Shown in pieces: positions 34,450 to 42,221 of a stretch of DNA of 64,000 nt; position 1 is the stretch's first letter, and each line of letters begins with the position of its first letter. A model generated the notes under the pieces. That model ran no database searches, was not told the DNA's origin, and saw nothing but the letters and a program-made list of their open reading frames with translations. The stretch lies in NCBI RefSeq assembly GCF_001989615.1, contig NZ_CP019067.1:2914001-2978000 (forward strand), written 5' to 3'. Origin of the DNA: Halorientalis sp. IM1011 (lineage in GTDB: Archaea; Halobacteriota; Halobacteria; Halobacteriales; Haloarculaceae). The translations under genes were made by a program, and so were the position numbers.

Positions 34450-35339
34450 CAGTCGTCAGCCTCCGTTTCCGCGTCGTCGCTCCCACGCGACGCCCAGCCG
34501 TCGTAGAGGTAGGACCGCTCGTAACCGTCACCCGCGACCGCCTCGCCGACGATCACCAGTGCCGATGCGCGATAGCCGGCCTCTTCGACCCGGTCGCCGA
34601 TGGTTTCGATCGTCCCCTCGATCACGTCCTCGTCCGGCCAGGACGCGTGGTAGACGACCGCGACGGGCGTCTCGGGGTCGTGGCCCTGGTCCAGCAGTCG
34701 GTCCATCGTCTCCGCGACGGCGTGGGTTCCGAGGTAGATACAGGTCGTCACGTCGCCCATCTCGACGAACTCCGAGATGTGATCCTCGTCGGCGTCCAGC
34801 GTCTTCCCCTGCGGTCGGGTGAACGCGACGTGGTTCGAGACCTCGTTGAGGGTCAACTGGGTCCGCAGCGTTGCGCTCGCGGCGAACGCGGCGGTCACGC
34901 CGGGAACGAAGTAGGTCGGGACGCCCTCGTGTTCCAGCGCGTCCATCTGCTCCAGCGCCGCGCCGTAGATGGCCGGGTCGCCGCTGTGGAGTCGGACCAC
35001 GTTCTCGCCGGCCTCGTAGGCGTCCCGCATCAGCGGGATCAGCTCTTCGAGATCCTTGCCGATAGAGGAGACCGTCTCCGCGTCCGCGCAGTACTCGTCG
35101 AGGAGTTCGCTGTTGACCAGCGACCCGGCGTGGACGACGAGGTCGGCGGCCTCGACCAGTTCCCGGCCCGCGACCGTCAGCAGTTTCGGGTCGCCCGGGC
35201 CGGCACCGATGAAGGGGATCCCCTCCTGCTCGTCGCCGGCGCTGTGTTCGTAGACCCGGGAATCGCGGTCGGTCCGGCCCGCGGTCGCGTCGATGGCGTC
35301 CTGCGGGTCGGTCGGCCCCTCCGCGTCGGGGTCAGTCAT
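34449..35339 (-). CDS. cbiF: Cobalt-precorrin-4 C11-methyltransferase CbiF
   Basis: 296 residues. SAM-dependent methylase with IPFIGAGPGDPKLLTVAG near residue 38, LHSGDPAIYGAALEQM and the CbiF-typical YFVPGVTAAFAASATL and FTRPQGKT. It methylates C11. ATG 35339 gives an 8-nt overlap with cbiL and avoids a basic, low-quality extension upstream. Confidence 0.87.
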   Translation of the reverse strand: MTDPDAEGPTDPQDAIDATAGRTDRDSRVYEHSAGDEQEGIPFIGAGPGDPKLLTVAGRELVEAADLVVHAGSLVNSELLDEYCADAETVSSIGKDLEELIPLMRDAYEAGENVVRLHSGDPAIYGAALEQMDALEHEGVPTYFVPGVTAAFAASATLRTQLTLNEVSNHVAFTRPQGKTLDADEDHISEFVEMGDVTTCIYLGTHAVAETMDRLLDQGHDPETPVAVVYHASWPDEDVIEGTIETIGDRVEEAGYRASALVIVGEAVAGDGYERSYLYDGWASRGSDDAETEADD

Positions 35340-36108
35340 CAGATCGCACCTCCGGCGGTTCGTCGCCACAGGCGACGCCTTCCGCTCGTTCCTCCGTGAC
35401 GGGGGCGGGGTCATCGTCGCCTGCCGTCTCGAACTGCGCTGTCGCCAGCTCCTCTTCCGCGTCGCTCCGGGTCGCGTAGGCCAGCGTGTAGTAGTCGCGT
35501 TCGTCGATCTCGTCGGGATCGCCGGTCACGACCGTCTCGCCCTGCTCCATGAACAGCCGGCGGCCGTAGGTCACGTCGTAGTCCGCGTCGACCAGCCCCT
35601 CGTGGGTCGCGGGCGCGTCGGTCACTTTGAAGAGGATCATCCGATCCGGTCCCGTGGGGGAGCGGCCCCCATCGGCCTCCCGGAGTGCGAGCCCCGAGCC
35701 GGCCGGCACCTCGACGCCCAGCGCCGTCGCGAACGCCGTCATGGCGCTGACGCCGGGGACGACCTCCAGATCCACGTCGGGGTGGAAGGCATCCAGCGTG
35801 CGACGGAGGTGGCCGAACGTCGAGTAGACGTTCGGGTCGCCCAGCGTGACGAAGGCGGCGTCGCCCTCCCGGGCTCTGGGCGCGATTTCGGCGGCGGCTT
35901 CCTTCCAGGCCTGCCGGAGTGTCTCCTCGTCGCGAGTCATCGGGAAGTCCAGGTCGCCGATGCGCTCCGCGGGGACGTGCTCTGTCGCGACCGAGCGAGA
36001 CAGTCGCCCCGGCGAGTACACCACGTCGGCCTCGTCGAGGACGCGTTTCCCCCTGACCGTCACGAGGTCGGCCTCGCCCGGGCCGAGTCCGACGCCGTAG
36101 AGGGTCAT
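35332..36108 (-). CDS. cbiL: Cobalt-factor II C20-methyltransferase CbiL
   Basis: 258 residues; starts directly with the methylase motif LYGVGLGPGEADLVTVRG, then TLGDPNVYSTFGHL and VVPGVSAMTAFATALGVEV. This is the C20 methyltransferase of the anaerobic branch. ATG 36108 overlaps the cbiT stop (ATGA). The C-terminal 40 residues are acidic and probably disordered. Confidence 0.87.
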   Translation of the reverse strand: MTLYGVGLGPGEADLVTVRGKRVLDEADVVYSPGRLSRSVATEHVPAERIGDLDFPMTRDEETLRQAWKEAAAEIAPRAREGDAAFVTLGDPNVYSTFGHLRRTLDAFHPDVDLEVVPGVSAMTAFATALGVEVPAGSGLALREADGGRSPTGPDRMILFKVTDAPATHEGLVDADYDVTYGRRLFMEQGETVVTGDPDEIDERDYYTLAYATRSDAEEELATAQFETAGDDDPAPVTEERAEGVACGDEPPEVRSDD

Positions 36109-36680
36109 GGCTGCCCTCCGTCCGCCGCAACCTCCGACCCACTCGCGCTCCCGATCAGCATGTAGACCGGGTTGTCCGAGTCGAAACTCGTCGCGCCGGC
36201 GAGTTCGTAGCCGTGGCTGACCTGGAACTGGACGACGTCTTCCAGCAGGCCACGTTCGCGAAAGGCCTCGGTGGCCGCACCGGCGACCTCCAGCCGCGAG
36301 ACGTTCATGATCACGCGATCGACACCGGTCTCGACGGCGTGATCGAGAACTGCCTCGTAATTGCGGGAACCGCCGAGAAAGAGCGCGTCGGCGTCCTCGG
36401 GCAACCCCTCGGGGGCCTCCGCGGCTCGCAGGTCGACCTCGGCGCTGGTCTCGTTCGCGTCGAGGTTCTTCTCGGTCGTCTCCAGTCGCGATTCCTTTCG
36501 TTCGACGGCGGTGACGCGTCCGGCCTGCCGGGCCGCCTCGATGGTGACCGCACCGGTACAGGAGCCGACTTCGACGAAGTGATCCCCGTCCGTGAGCCCT
36601 AGCTTCGAGAGCAACACGGCCCGGACCTCGGGTTTGGTCGGCCCCGCCTTCGCGTCGTGTGGGAGCGCTACGCGGGACAT
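36105..36680 (-). CDS. cbiT: Cobalt-precorrin-6B C15-methyltransferase (decarboxylating) CbiT
   Basis: 191 residues, Rossmann-type methyltransferase with the SAM motif FVEVGSCTGAVTIEAAR near residue 36 and ALFLGGSRNYEAVL. CbiT removes the C12 acetate carboxyl group and methylates C15; CbiE (17553) does C5. It is first in the ten- to eleven-gene leftward B12 operon. Start ATG 36680 is 26 nt from the AT-rich TTTTATTC element at 36703-36710 (read leftward), suggesting a leaderless transcript. Confidence 0.87.
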   Translation of the reverse strand: MSRVALPHDAKAGPTKPEVRAVLLSKLGLTDGDHFVEVGSCTGAVTIEAARQAGRVTAVERKESRLETTEKNLDANETSAEVDLRAAEAPEGLPEDADALFLGGSRNYEAVLDHAVETGVDRVIMNVSRLEVAGAATEAFRERGLLEDVVQFQVSHGYELAGATSFDSDNPVYMLIGSASGSEVAADGGQP

Positions 36681-36687
36681 CACCGAA

Positions 36688-36724
36688 TACAACCGGAGTC
36701 TCGAATAAAACAATTTTGGTTGTA
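36688..36724. promoter_or_regulatory. TACAACC/GGTTGTA inverted repeat around the cbiT promoter
   Basis: TACAACC (36688-36694) lies 7 nt from the cbiT start and GGTTGTA (36718-36724) 23 bp further; the AT-rich TATA-like element lies between. The gap is shared with the divergent winged-helix regulator at 36829. The same TACAAC word is repeated upstream of cbtB, so this regulator is a candidate reader. Confidence 0.5.
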
Positions 36725-36828
36725 CTAACGAAAGCTAGATTTTCAACCCCGGCCGAGAACGGGCCGCTCGGGAAAGTATGCCGGGAGTATGGCAAAGGTA
36801 CTTGAGTTTCCGGGACGCAGGGAGAGGC

Positions 36829-37632
36829 ATGTCGGACGAGTCCGGCGAGTCGAACGTGCTCCGGAGCAAGCGGGACGCGACCCGCTACCAGATCCTCGTC
36901 CAGATCGCCGAGCGCCAGCCCGCGGTCAGCCAGCAGGAAGTCGCCGAGGCTATCGGGATCACCTCCCAGGCGGTCAGCGATTACCTGCAGGATCTCATCA
37001 AGCAGGGTTTCGTTCGGAAACACGGCCGGGGTCGCTACGAGGTGACCAAGGAGGGCGTCGACTGGCTCATCTCTCACACCAGCCGCCTCGAGGAGTACGT
37101 CACTCACGTCTCAGAGGAGGTGATCGGTCAGGTCGAGATCGAGACCGCCATCGCGACGGGCGACATCGAGGAAGGCCAGCCCGTCTCGCTGTCGATGCAC
37201 GACGGTACTCTCCAGGCCACGCCCGGTACTGCCGGCTCGGCGACGGCGGTCGCGGTTACCGACGCCGACGCCGGAACGGACGTCGGTGTCACCGACTTCG
37301 AGGGCGTCCTCGACTACGAACTCGGCGACGTGACCATCGTCTCGCTCCCGCGGGTCGATAACGGCGGGAGCCGCGCCGTCGACACCGACCGCGTAGCGAA
37401 TCTCGCCGCCGACCACGATCTGCTGGCGGTGGGGGGCACCGAGGCGCTGGCCGCCGCCCGCGCCGCCGACACCGACCCGGACCTCCGCTTCGGCACCGCC
37501 GAGGCCGTCCGCGAGGCCGCGACCCGCGGGCTAGACGTCCTCCTCCTGACCGTCGAAACCGACCTCGCGGGCCACACCGATCGGCTCCGCGAGGACAACG
37601 TCAGTTACGAGATCGTCGACGCCGCCGAATAA
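36829..37632 (+). CDS. Winged-helix transcriptional regulator, divergent from cbiT
   Basis: 267 residues. The N-terminal 75 residues are a clear MarR-like winged helix: VSQQEVAEAIGITSQAVSDYLQDLIKQGFV followed by a GRYEVTKEG wing. Residues about 100-265 form an alternating alpha/beta domain without known motif, possibly sensing a ligand. It is divergent from the cbi operon. ATG 36829 is preferred since the conserved part begins soon after; 36778 is in frame as an alternative. It is the best local candidate to bind the TACAAC motif. Confidence 0.72.
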   Translation: MSDESGESNVLRSKRDATRYQILVQIAERQPAVSQQEVAEAIGITSQAVSDYLQDLIKQGFVRKHGRGRYEVTKEGVDWLISHTSRLEEYVTHVSEEVIGQVEIETAIATGDIEEGQPVSLSMHDGTLQATPGTAGSATAVAVTDADAGTDVGVTDFEGVLDYELGDVTIVSLPRVDNGGSRAVDTDRVANLAADHDLLAVGGTEALAAARAADTDPDLRFGTAEAVREAATRGLDVLLLTVETDLAGHTDRLREDNVSYEIVDAAE

Positions 37633-37647
37633 CGAAAGGACAGCTGC

Positions 37648-38961
37648 TCAGGGCTTTTCAGTCCGACACCGCCAGGTGTCCGGGTTCTGCCGCTTGACCT
37701 GGCAGGTCGTCAGTTCACCGTCGATCAGGTCTTCGAGGAACTCCCGGACCGGCCCGGGATTCCGGTCGCTGACGACCTCGAACCGCTCGCCGCTCTCGAT
37801 TCCCTCGAAGGCATCCCGGACGCGATCGCGGCGTTCCTCCGGCGGAACGCCACGGAGATCGACCGCGTTCTCGGGCACCTCGACGGTCCAGATCTCCTCG
37901 ATTCGGTCGGCGACGGCTCCGCCGAGTTCCAGTGCCACGTCGGGCACGTCGTCGGGGGTCGGGCGAGGCTGGGACTGCATGTCGCCCGTGAAGGGGACTT
38001 CTGCGAGAACTGGCACGTCGAGGGCGTCGATGGGGTCGTCGCCGTCGAACAGGTCGTGGTGTTCGCCACAGGAGTCACAGACGAACTCGCCCATGTTCGA
38101 GACCACGCCGAGGACGGGTACCTCGTTCTCCTCGAACAGCTGGAGCGAGCGGTGGGTGTCCGAGACCGCCGCGTGGAAGGGCGTGGTCACGAAGACGACG
38201 CCGTCGACTCGCACCTCCTGCAGGGTGGTCAGGGCCACGTCCCCGGTGCCGGGCGGCAGGTCGATCACGAGCGTGTCGGGGGCGGCCCAGGCCGTCTCCT
38301 CGAACAGTTCGGTCAGCGCGTCGTGGGCCATCGCCCCCCGCCAGGCCAGGGGCTGGCTGTCGTTCATCAGCCCGACGCTCATGATTTCGAGGTCCCCCGG
38401 GCCGCCGTCGGCGTCCTCGTCGCCGCGGACCGCTCCGTCGCTCGCGCTCACGTCGATCGGCACGGGGTGCCCCTCCTCGTCGGACTGTACTGGGCCGCTC
38501 ACGGAGAGGAGTTCGGGGACGTTCGGGCCGTGGATGTCGGCGTCGAACAGCGCCACGTCGTCGCCGTGGGCCGCCAGCGCGCAGGCCAGCGTCGTCGCCA
38601 CTGTGGTCTTCCCGACGCCGCCTTTCGCGCTGGCGACGGCGATCACGCGGTCGGCCGTCTCGACGCCGATCTCGCGGCCCTCGGTGTCGGCAGACCTTGG
38701 GGCCTGCTCGACGTGGGCTCGCTCGACGCCCTCTACGTCCGAGACGGCCCGCATCATCGTCGACGTGACGGCCTGGCCCTCGCTGGGCGGGAACTCGGAG
38801 AGGTCCACCTGTACTGTCACGTCGCTGCCGTCGATTCGCACGTCGTCGATCAGGCCCGCCTCGAAGACGTTCACGTCGGCGTCGGGATCGCGCACCTTCC
38901 TGAGTGCGGCCTCGACGCGGTCGGAAAGCGGTTCGGTCGTGGTGGTATCCTCGGAACTCAT
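37648..38961 (-). CDS. Mrp/NBP35-type ATPase fused to a DUF2249 domain, end of nar operon
   Basis: 437 residues in three parts: a MIP18/DUF59 domain (about 10-80), an Mrp P-loop NTPase (VASAKGGVGKTTVAT near 105; IDLPPGTGDVAL; FVCDSCGEH with the CxxC that bridges an iron-sulfur cluster), and a C-terminal DUF2249 domain (VDLRGVPPEERRDR to the end), which closes with CQVKRQNPDTWRC. Mrp proteins carry and deliver Fe-S clusters. The first two parts suggest a maturase, here probably for NarG/NarH. It overlaps the HEAT gene by 4 nt and is the last gene of the nar operon. Confidence 0.82.
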   Translation of the reverse strand: MSSEDTTTTEPLSDRVEAALRKVRDPDADVNVFEAGLIDDVRIDGSDVTVQVDLSEFPPSEGQAVTSTMMRAVSDVEGVERAHVEQAPRSADTEGREIGVETADRVIAVASAKGGVGKTTVATTLACALAAHGDDVALFDADIHGPNVPELLSVSGPVQSDEEGHPVPIDVSASDGAVRGDEDADGGPGDLEIMSVGLMNDSQPLAWRGAMAHDALTELFEETAWAAPDTLVIDLPPGTGDVALTTLQEVRVDGVVFVTTPFHAAVSDTHRSLQLFEENEVPVLGVVSNMGEFVCDSCGEHHDLFDGDDPIDALDVPVLAEVPFTGDMQSQPRPTPDDVPDVALELGGAVADRIEEIWTVEVPENAVDLRGVPPEERRDRVRDAFEGIESGERFEVVSDRNPGPVREFLEDLIDGELTTCQVKRQNPDTWRCRTEKP

Positions 38962-39791
38962 AGATCGGGTCTGCGGTTCAGCCGGTCCTCCCCCGGTAAC
39001 GCCGTGCTCTCGCCCTCGATGCCGCCGGTGAACTGCCGGCGGAACTTCCCGGGATCGGCCTCTACGGCCCGGGCCGCCGTGCTCCTGACGACCTGGGGCT
39101 CGTCGTCGTCCTCGGCCAGTTCGGTCAGTCGCTCTGTCGCGCGCTCGTCGTCGATCCCGGCCATGAGGTGTGCGGCCCACTCCCGTAAACGTTCGCTGTC
39201 GGCACGGGACTGCTCCAGCAGGACCGGGAGCAGATCCTCGCCGCGGTGTTTGAACAGCGAGATGGCGGCGTTGCGACGAACGGCGTGGTGGTCGTCGGAC
39301 AGCGCCGCCTCGATACGGTCCTCGAACTCGATACGATCGATGTTGTCGAGCGCGACGACCGCCTCGGCTCGCACCCAGGGGTCCTCGTCGGCCAGCGTCT
39401 CGACGACGGCCGCCGCCGCTCGCTCGCCACCCAGGTCCGCCAGCGACTCGACGGCGAACTGTCGCACGTCGTCGTCGGGGTCGTTCGTCGCCGCGATCAC
39501 CGCGTCCAGCACGGCCTCCTCGGGGCGTTCCTCGCCCAGCGCCAGCGCGGCCCGTCGGCGCTCGACGTGGTCGCCCGAAAGCAGGTCGTCGATCTTCTCG
39601 GCGGCCGATGCGTCCGCGACGGGTGACAGATCGGTCGCCTGGAGTTCTCTCGGGGTAGCCTCGCCGATAGTTACGTCCCGGCTCACCTCGATATCTTCGA
39701 GGCCCTCGGGGTCCTCGCCGAAGCCCGGGCTCTGCTCCGGGTGGGTCCGCGGGTCCGGCGGCCCGTCGGTCGCCTCCTCGGGGTCTCTCAC
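38958..39791 (-). CDS. HEAT-repeat protein of the nitrate reductase operon
   Basis: 277 residues. After about 75 acidic residues come five or six HEAT/PBS-lyase-type helical repeats, each about 30 residues with a D-x-R or DDxVR pattern (DDDVRQFAVESLADLGG, EDPWVRAEAVVALDN). Such repeats make a protein-binding solenoid. Start GTG 39791 overlaps the upstream stop as GTGA. It may assist cofactor insertion or assembly of the nitrate reductase; only position supports this. Confidence 0.72.
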   Translation of the reverse strand: MRDPEEATDGPPDPRTHPEQSPGFGEDPEGLEDIEVSRDVTIGEATPRELQATDLSPVADASAAEKIDDLLSGDHVERRRAALALGEERPEEAVLDAVIAATNDPDDDVRQFAVESLADLGGERAAAAVVETLADEDPWVRAEAVVALDNIDRIEFEDRIEAALSDDHHAVRRNAAISLFKHRGEDLLPVLLEQSRADSERLREWAAHLMAGIDDERATERLTELAEDDDEPQVVRSTAARAVEADPGKFRRQFTGGIEGESTALPGEDRLNRRPDL

Positions 39792-40699
39792 GCCGTCACC
39801 CCCGTCTGCTCCGCGGTCGCACGCGTCACCAGCGCGACGCCGAGCAAGACGCCCATCGCCCGCGGGAGCGTGGCCGGCACGCCCGCGAGGACGACCAGCA
39901 GCGCACCCACTGTGAGCAGCGGCGTCCCGCGGCGCAATCCTGCGACGGCGGCCGCCTCGCCGCCGCCCAGCGCGAACGCGACGAGCAGGTGTGGCACGGC
40001 CACGACGCCGAACCCGACGAGCAGGACGGTCCCCGTCAAATAAGGAACAGTGACCGCCACAGCGACGAGGCCGGCGGCCGTTGTGAGTCCTGTGAGGGCG
40101 GCCAATCGGTCGATCTCGACCAGCAACGCGATCGCACCGGTCGCCACCAGCGCCAGCCCCGCGCCGACGGTCATGCCGGTACCGAGAAGACCCGTCGCGG
40201 CGGACAGCGAGAGCGCGACGGCCGCGACGAACCCGACGACGACGGCCGCGTGTCGCCCCTCGCGGTAGGTGGTCGGTCGGTCGAGTGACCCGGTCAGCGC
40301 GAGCGCGCCCCCGCCGATGACGCCGGCTACGGCGGGCAGGGTCGCCGCCGACGACAGCGTGGCGAGCGGTCCGAACACGCCGGCGAACAGCAGGCCGACC
40401 CGTCGCGTCGGCTCGGTTTCGGTGAGTGCGACGGCGAACAGCGTCGCGCCCAGCACCAGCGGCGTCCCGACGGCGAACGCGTCGAGGACGACCGCTGGCA
40501 CCGCCAGCGGATCGAACGGGGCGTTGTGTGCGATGGTGACCGCGAATCCGACCGCGGTCATCGCGAGCGCGCAGATCCCCGCCCACAGCGCGGCCCGGTC
40601 GCCGTCGACTTCGATCCGGGCGAGCGCCGCCAACACCGACGACTCCGTTTCCTCGTCGGTCTCGGCAGTCGGGTTCGCAGTCGGTGACTCCCCGCTCAC
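39788..40699 (-). CDS. Membrane protein of the nitrate reductase operon, unknown
   Basis: 303 residues, about nine membrane helices with Gly/Ala/Val-rich sequence; no charged catalytic motif or conserved His pair for haem was seen, apart from a few His residues in helix ends (VPHLLVAF). A short acidic N-terminus precedes the first helix. It is translated through a 4-nt overlap with narJ and with the HEAT gene. Not one of the standard Nar subunits. Confidence 0.65.
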   Translation of the reverse strand: MSGESPTANPTAETDEETESSVLAALARIEVDGDRAALWAGICALAMTAVGFAVTIAHNAPFDPLAVPAVVLDAFAVGTPLVLGATLFAVALTETEPTRRVGLLFAGVFGPLATLSSAATLPAVAGVIGGGALALTGSLDRPTTYREGRHAAVVVGFVAAVALSLSAATGLLGTGMTVGAGLALVATGAIALLVEIDRLAALTGLTTAAGLVAVAVTVPYLTGTVLLVGFGVVAVPHLLVAFALGGGEAAAVAGLRRGTPLLTVGALLVVLAGVPATLPRAMGVLLGVALVTRATAEQTGVTA

Positions 40700-41403
40700 G
40701 CCGACCCACCTCCTTCGCGGCGGGCGGCGAGGTCGTCCACGTCCGCGTCGGTGAACGCGTCGAGGAACTCGCCGAGGTCGCCGTAGAACTCAGTCCCGGG
40801 TTCCGCGGCGATTCCGTCGGCGACGGCCTCGCCGACAACCCGGAGGTGCCGGTCGTGGAAGTCGAGCCGCGCCGCCGCCACGTCCGGATCGACTGCCGCT
40901 TCACGGCGGCAGAGATAGCCCATGAACTCCAGCTGTAGCTGAAGGTGGTCGTGATTGTCCCGCTCGTCCTGATCGACCTGACAGCCGAAGTACTCGTAAG
41001 CCCGCGCCAGGTCGAGGTTCACGTCGTTCCAGGACACCTCCGGCCGGTGGGCGGACTCGTACAGCGAGACCGGCGGTTCCTCGTGGCGCATCGTCCCGTC
41101 GGTGGCGTCGACCACCTCCGAGAACCCGATCACGAACAGGTCGTTGTACCGCGCACACAGTTTCTCGTAGTCGTCCTCGGTGGTCAGATCGGGCACTGTC
41201 ACGTCCAGATCGGTGCGGTCGACCAGCGCGGCGATCTCCTCGCGGAACGCGCCGGTCTCGACCGCACGGTAGAGTTCCTCGTCGGGCTGGTCGAACGCAG
41301 CCGCCAGCAACGCGTAGACCGCGCCGCGAGCGCCCGCGTCGGTGTCGATCTCACCGGCCAGTCGGCCCGGATCCGGGCCGGTCGGTGCGTCGTTCGAGGC
41401 CAT
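40696..41403 (-). CDS. narJ: Nitrate reductase assembly chaperone, NarJ/TorD type
   Basis: 235 residues, all helical. The family markers are a start of the type ARGAVYALLAAAFDQPDEELYRAV, the central PPVSLYES motif near residue 110 and a later DNHDHLQLQLEFMGYLCRRE block. TorD-like chaperones hold the molybdenum subunit until the cofactor is in place and guard its Tat signal. The gene sits after narH and the haem-b subunit, as in the haloarchaeal nar operon described for Haloferax mediterranei. Confidence 0.85.
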   Translation of the reverse strand: MASNDAPTGPDPGRLAGEIDTDAGARGAVYALLAAAFDQPDEELYRAVETGAFREEIAALVDRTDLDVTVPDLTTEDDYEKLCARYNDLFVIGFSEVVDATDGTMRHEEPPVSLYESAHRPEVSWNDVNLDLARAYEYFGCQVDQDERDNHDHLQLQLEFMGYLCRREAAVDPDVAAARLDFHDRHLRVVGEAVADGIAAEPGTEFYGDLGEFLDAFTDADVDDLAARREGGGSA

Positions 41404-42221
41404 CAGGCCTCACCCCGCGTGCGCCGGACACCTTCGACCGTCACGAGCGTCGTGATGACGATTGCTGCGCCAGCGACGGCCCACAGCAGGAGTTCGTAGG
41501 GCGGCCCCTGCGGCCCGCCACTGAGTTCGAGGTAGTACCAGTCGCTCGCGGCCTTGTGGCCCGAGCGCTCCCCGTTCGAGCCGTTCCAGACCGCGACGGC
41601 AAGGTCTAGGTCTTCCTCGTCGGGGATCGCCGTCCGGTTGGCCCCGTCGCCCGCAGTATCACGTGAGAGGACGACTTCCCAGGTCCCGTTCTCGTATCGG
41701 CTGGCGTTCTCGAGGGTGCCGCCCATCGGCGACGTGGTGCCGGCACCGCCCGCGAGCAGTTCCTCGTGCGTGCCGTCGGCTCGCCAGAACCAGACGTTCA
41801 CCGGGTTGTCCGCCGCGCCCATGGTGATCGGCGGTCGGGCGCTCTCGTTGACCGGCAACTGAACGGCGACCGCGTCCGCGAACTCCCGGACCTCGGCCGT
41901 GGAGGTATCCCTCGTCGCGTCCGCCCAGCTGAGTTTGAGGTAGAGCCGCTCGTCGGCCCGGACGGCCTGCAGATCCACTTCCTCGACGCTGGTCGAACTG
42001 GCGTTGGGGAGGCCGCTCTCGGCGCTGCTCAGGTGCAGCGTCGCCGCCGGAGCTTCGTCCCAGTCCTCGCTGCCCGGGCTGTCGAAGGTGGCATCGTCGC
42101 CGCCCTCGTGGACCGGCACCGCGAAGGCCGGCCGCGCCTCGACCAGCGCCGGTACCGCAACCGTCGTCGCGACCAGCGCCACCGCGAGCGCGGCCGCGAG
42201 CGTGAGTTCCCTACTCCTCAT
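41403..42221 (-). CDS. Exported haem-b subunit (ethylbenzene-dehydrogenase-related) of nitrate reductase
   Basis: 272 residues. An N-terminal signal sequence of about 30 residues is followed by a beta-rich domain: LHLSSAESG, EEVDLQAVRADERLYLKLSWAD, AVAVQLPVNE, then a single C-terminal membrane helix (YELLLWAVAGAAIVITTLVTV). This matches the EB-DH gamma type haem-binding family. It should pass electrons outside the membrane between the cytochrome b and the catalytic subunits. It corresponds to orf7 of the Haloferax operon; overlaps narH by 11 nt. Confidence 0.78.
   Translation of the reverse strand: MRSRELTLAAALAVALVATTVAVPALVEARPAFAVPVHEGGDDATFDSPGSEDWDEAPAATLHLSSAESGLPNASSTSVEEVDLQAVRADERLYLKLSWADATRDTSTAEVREFADAVAVQLPVNESARPPITMGAADNPVNVWFWRADGTHEELLAGGAGTTSPMGGTLENASRYENGTWEVVLSRDTAGDGANRTAIPDEEDLDLAVAVWNGSNGERSGHKAASDWYYLELSGGPQGPPYELLLWAVAGAAIVITTLVTVEGVRRTRGEA

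Noticed and set aside
32525..34531. A 668-residue minus-strand frame read as one long protein
   Set aside because: Only the last 305 residues are a CbiH methyltransferase; the first half is an Arg-rich shadow of cbiG in another frame. The true start is at 33442.
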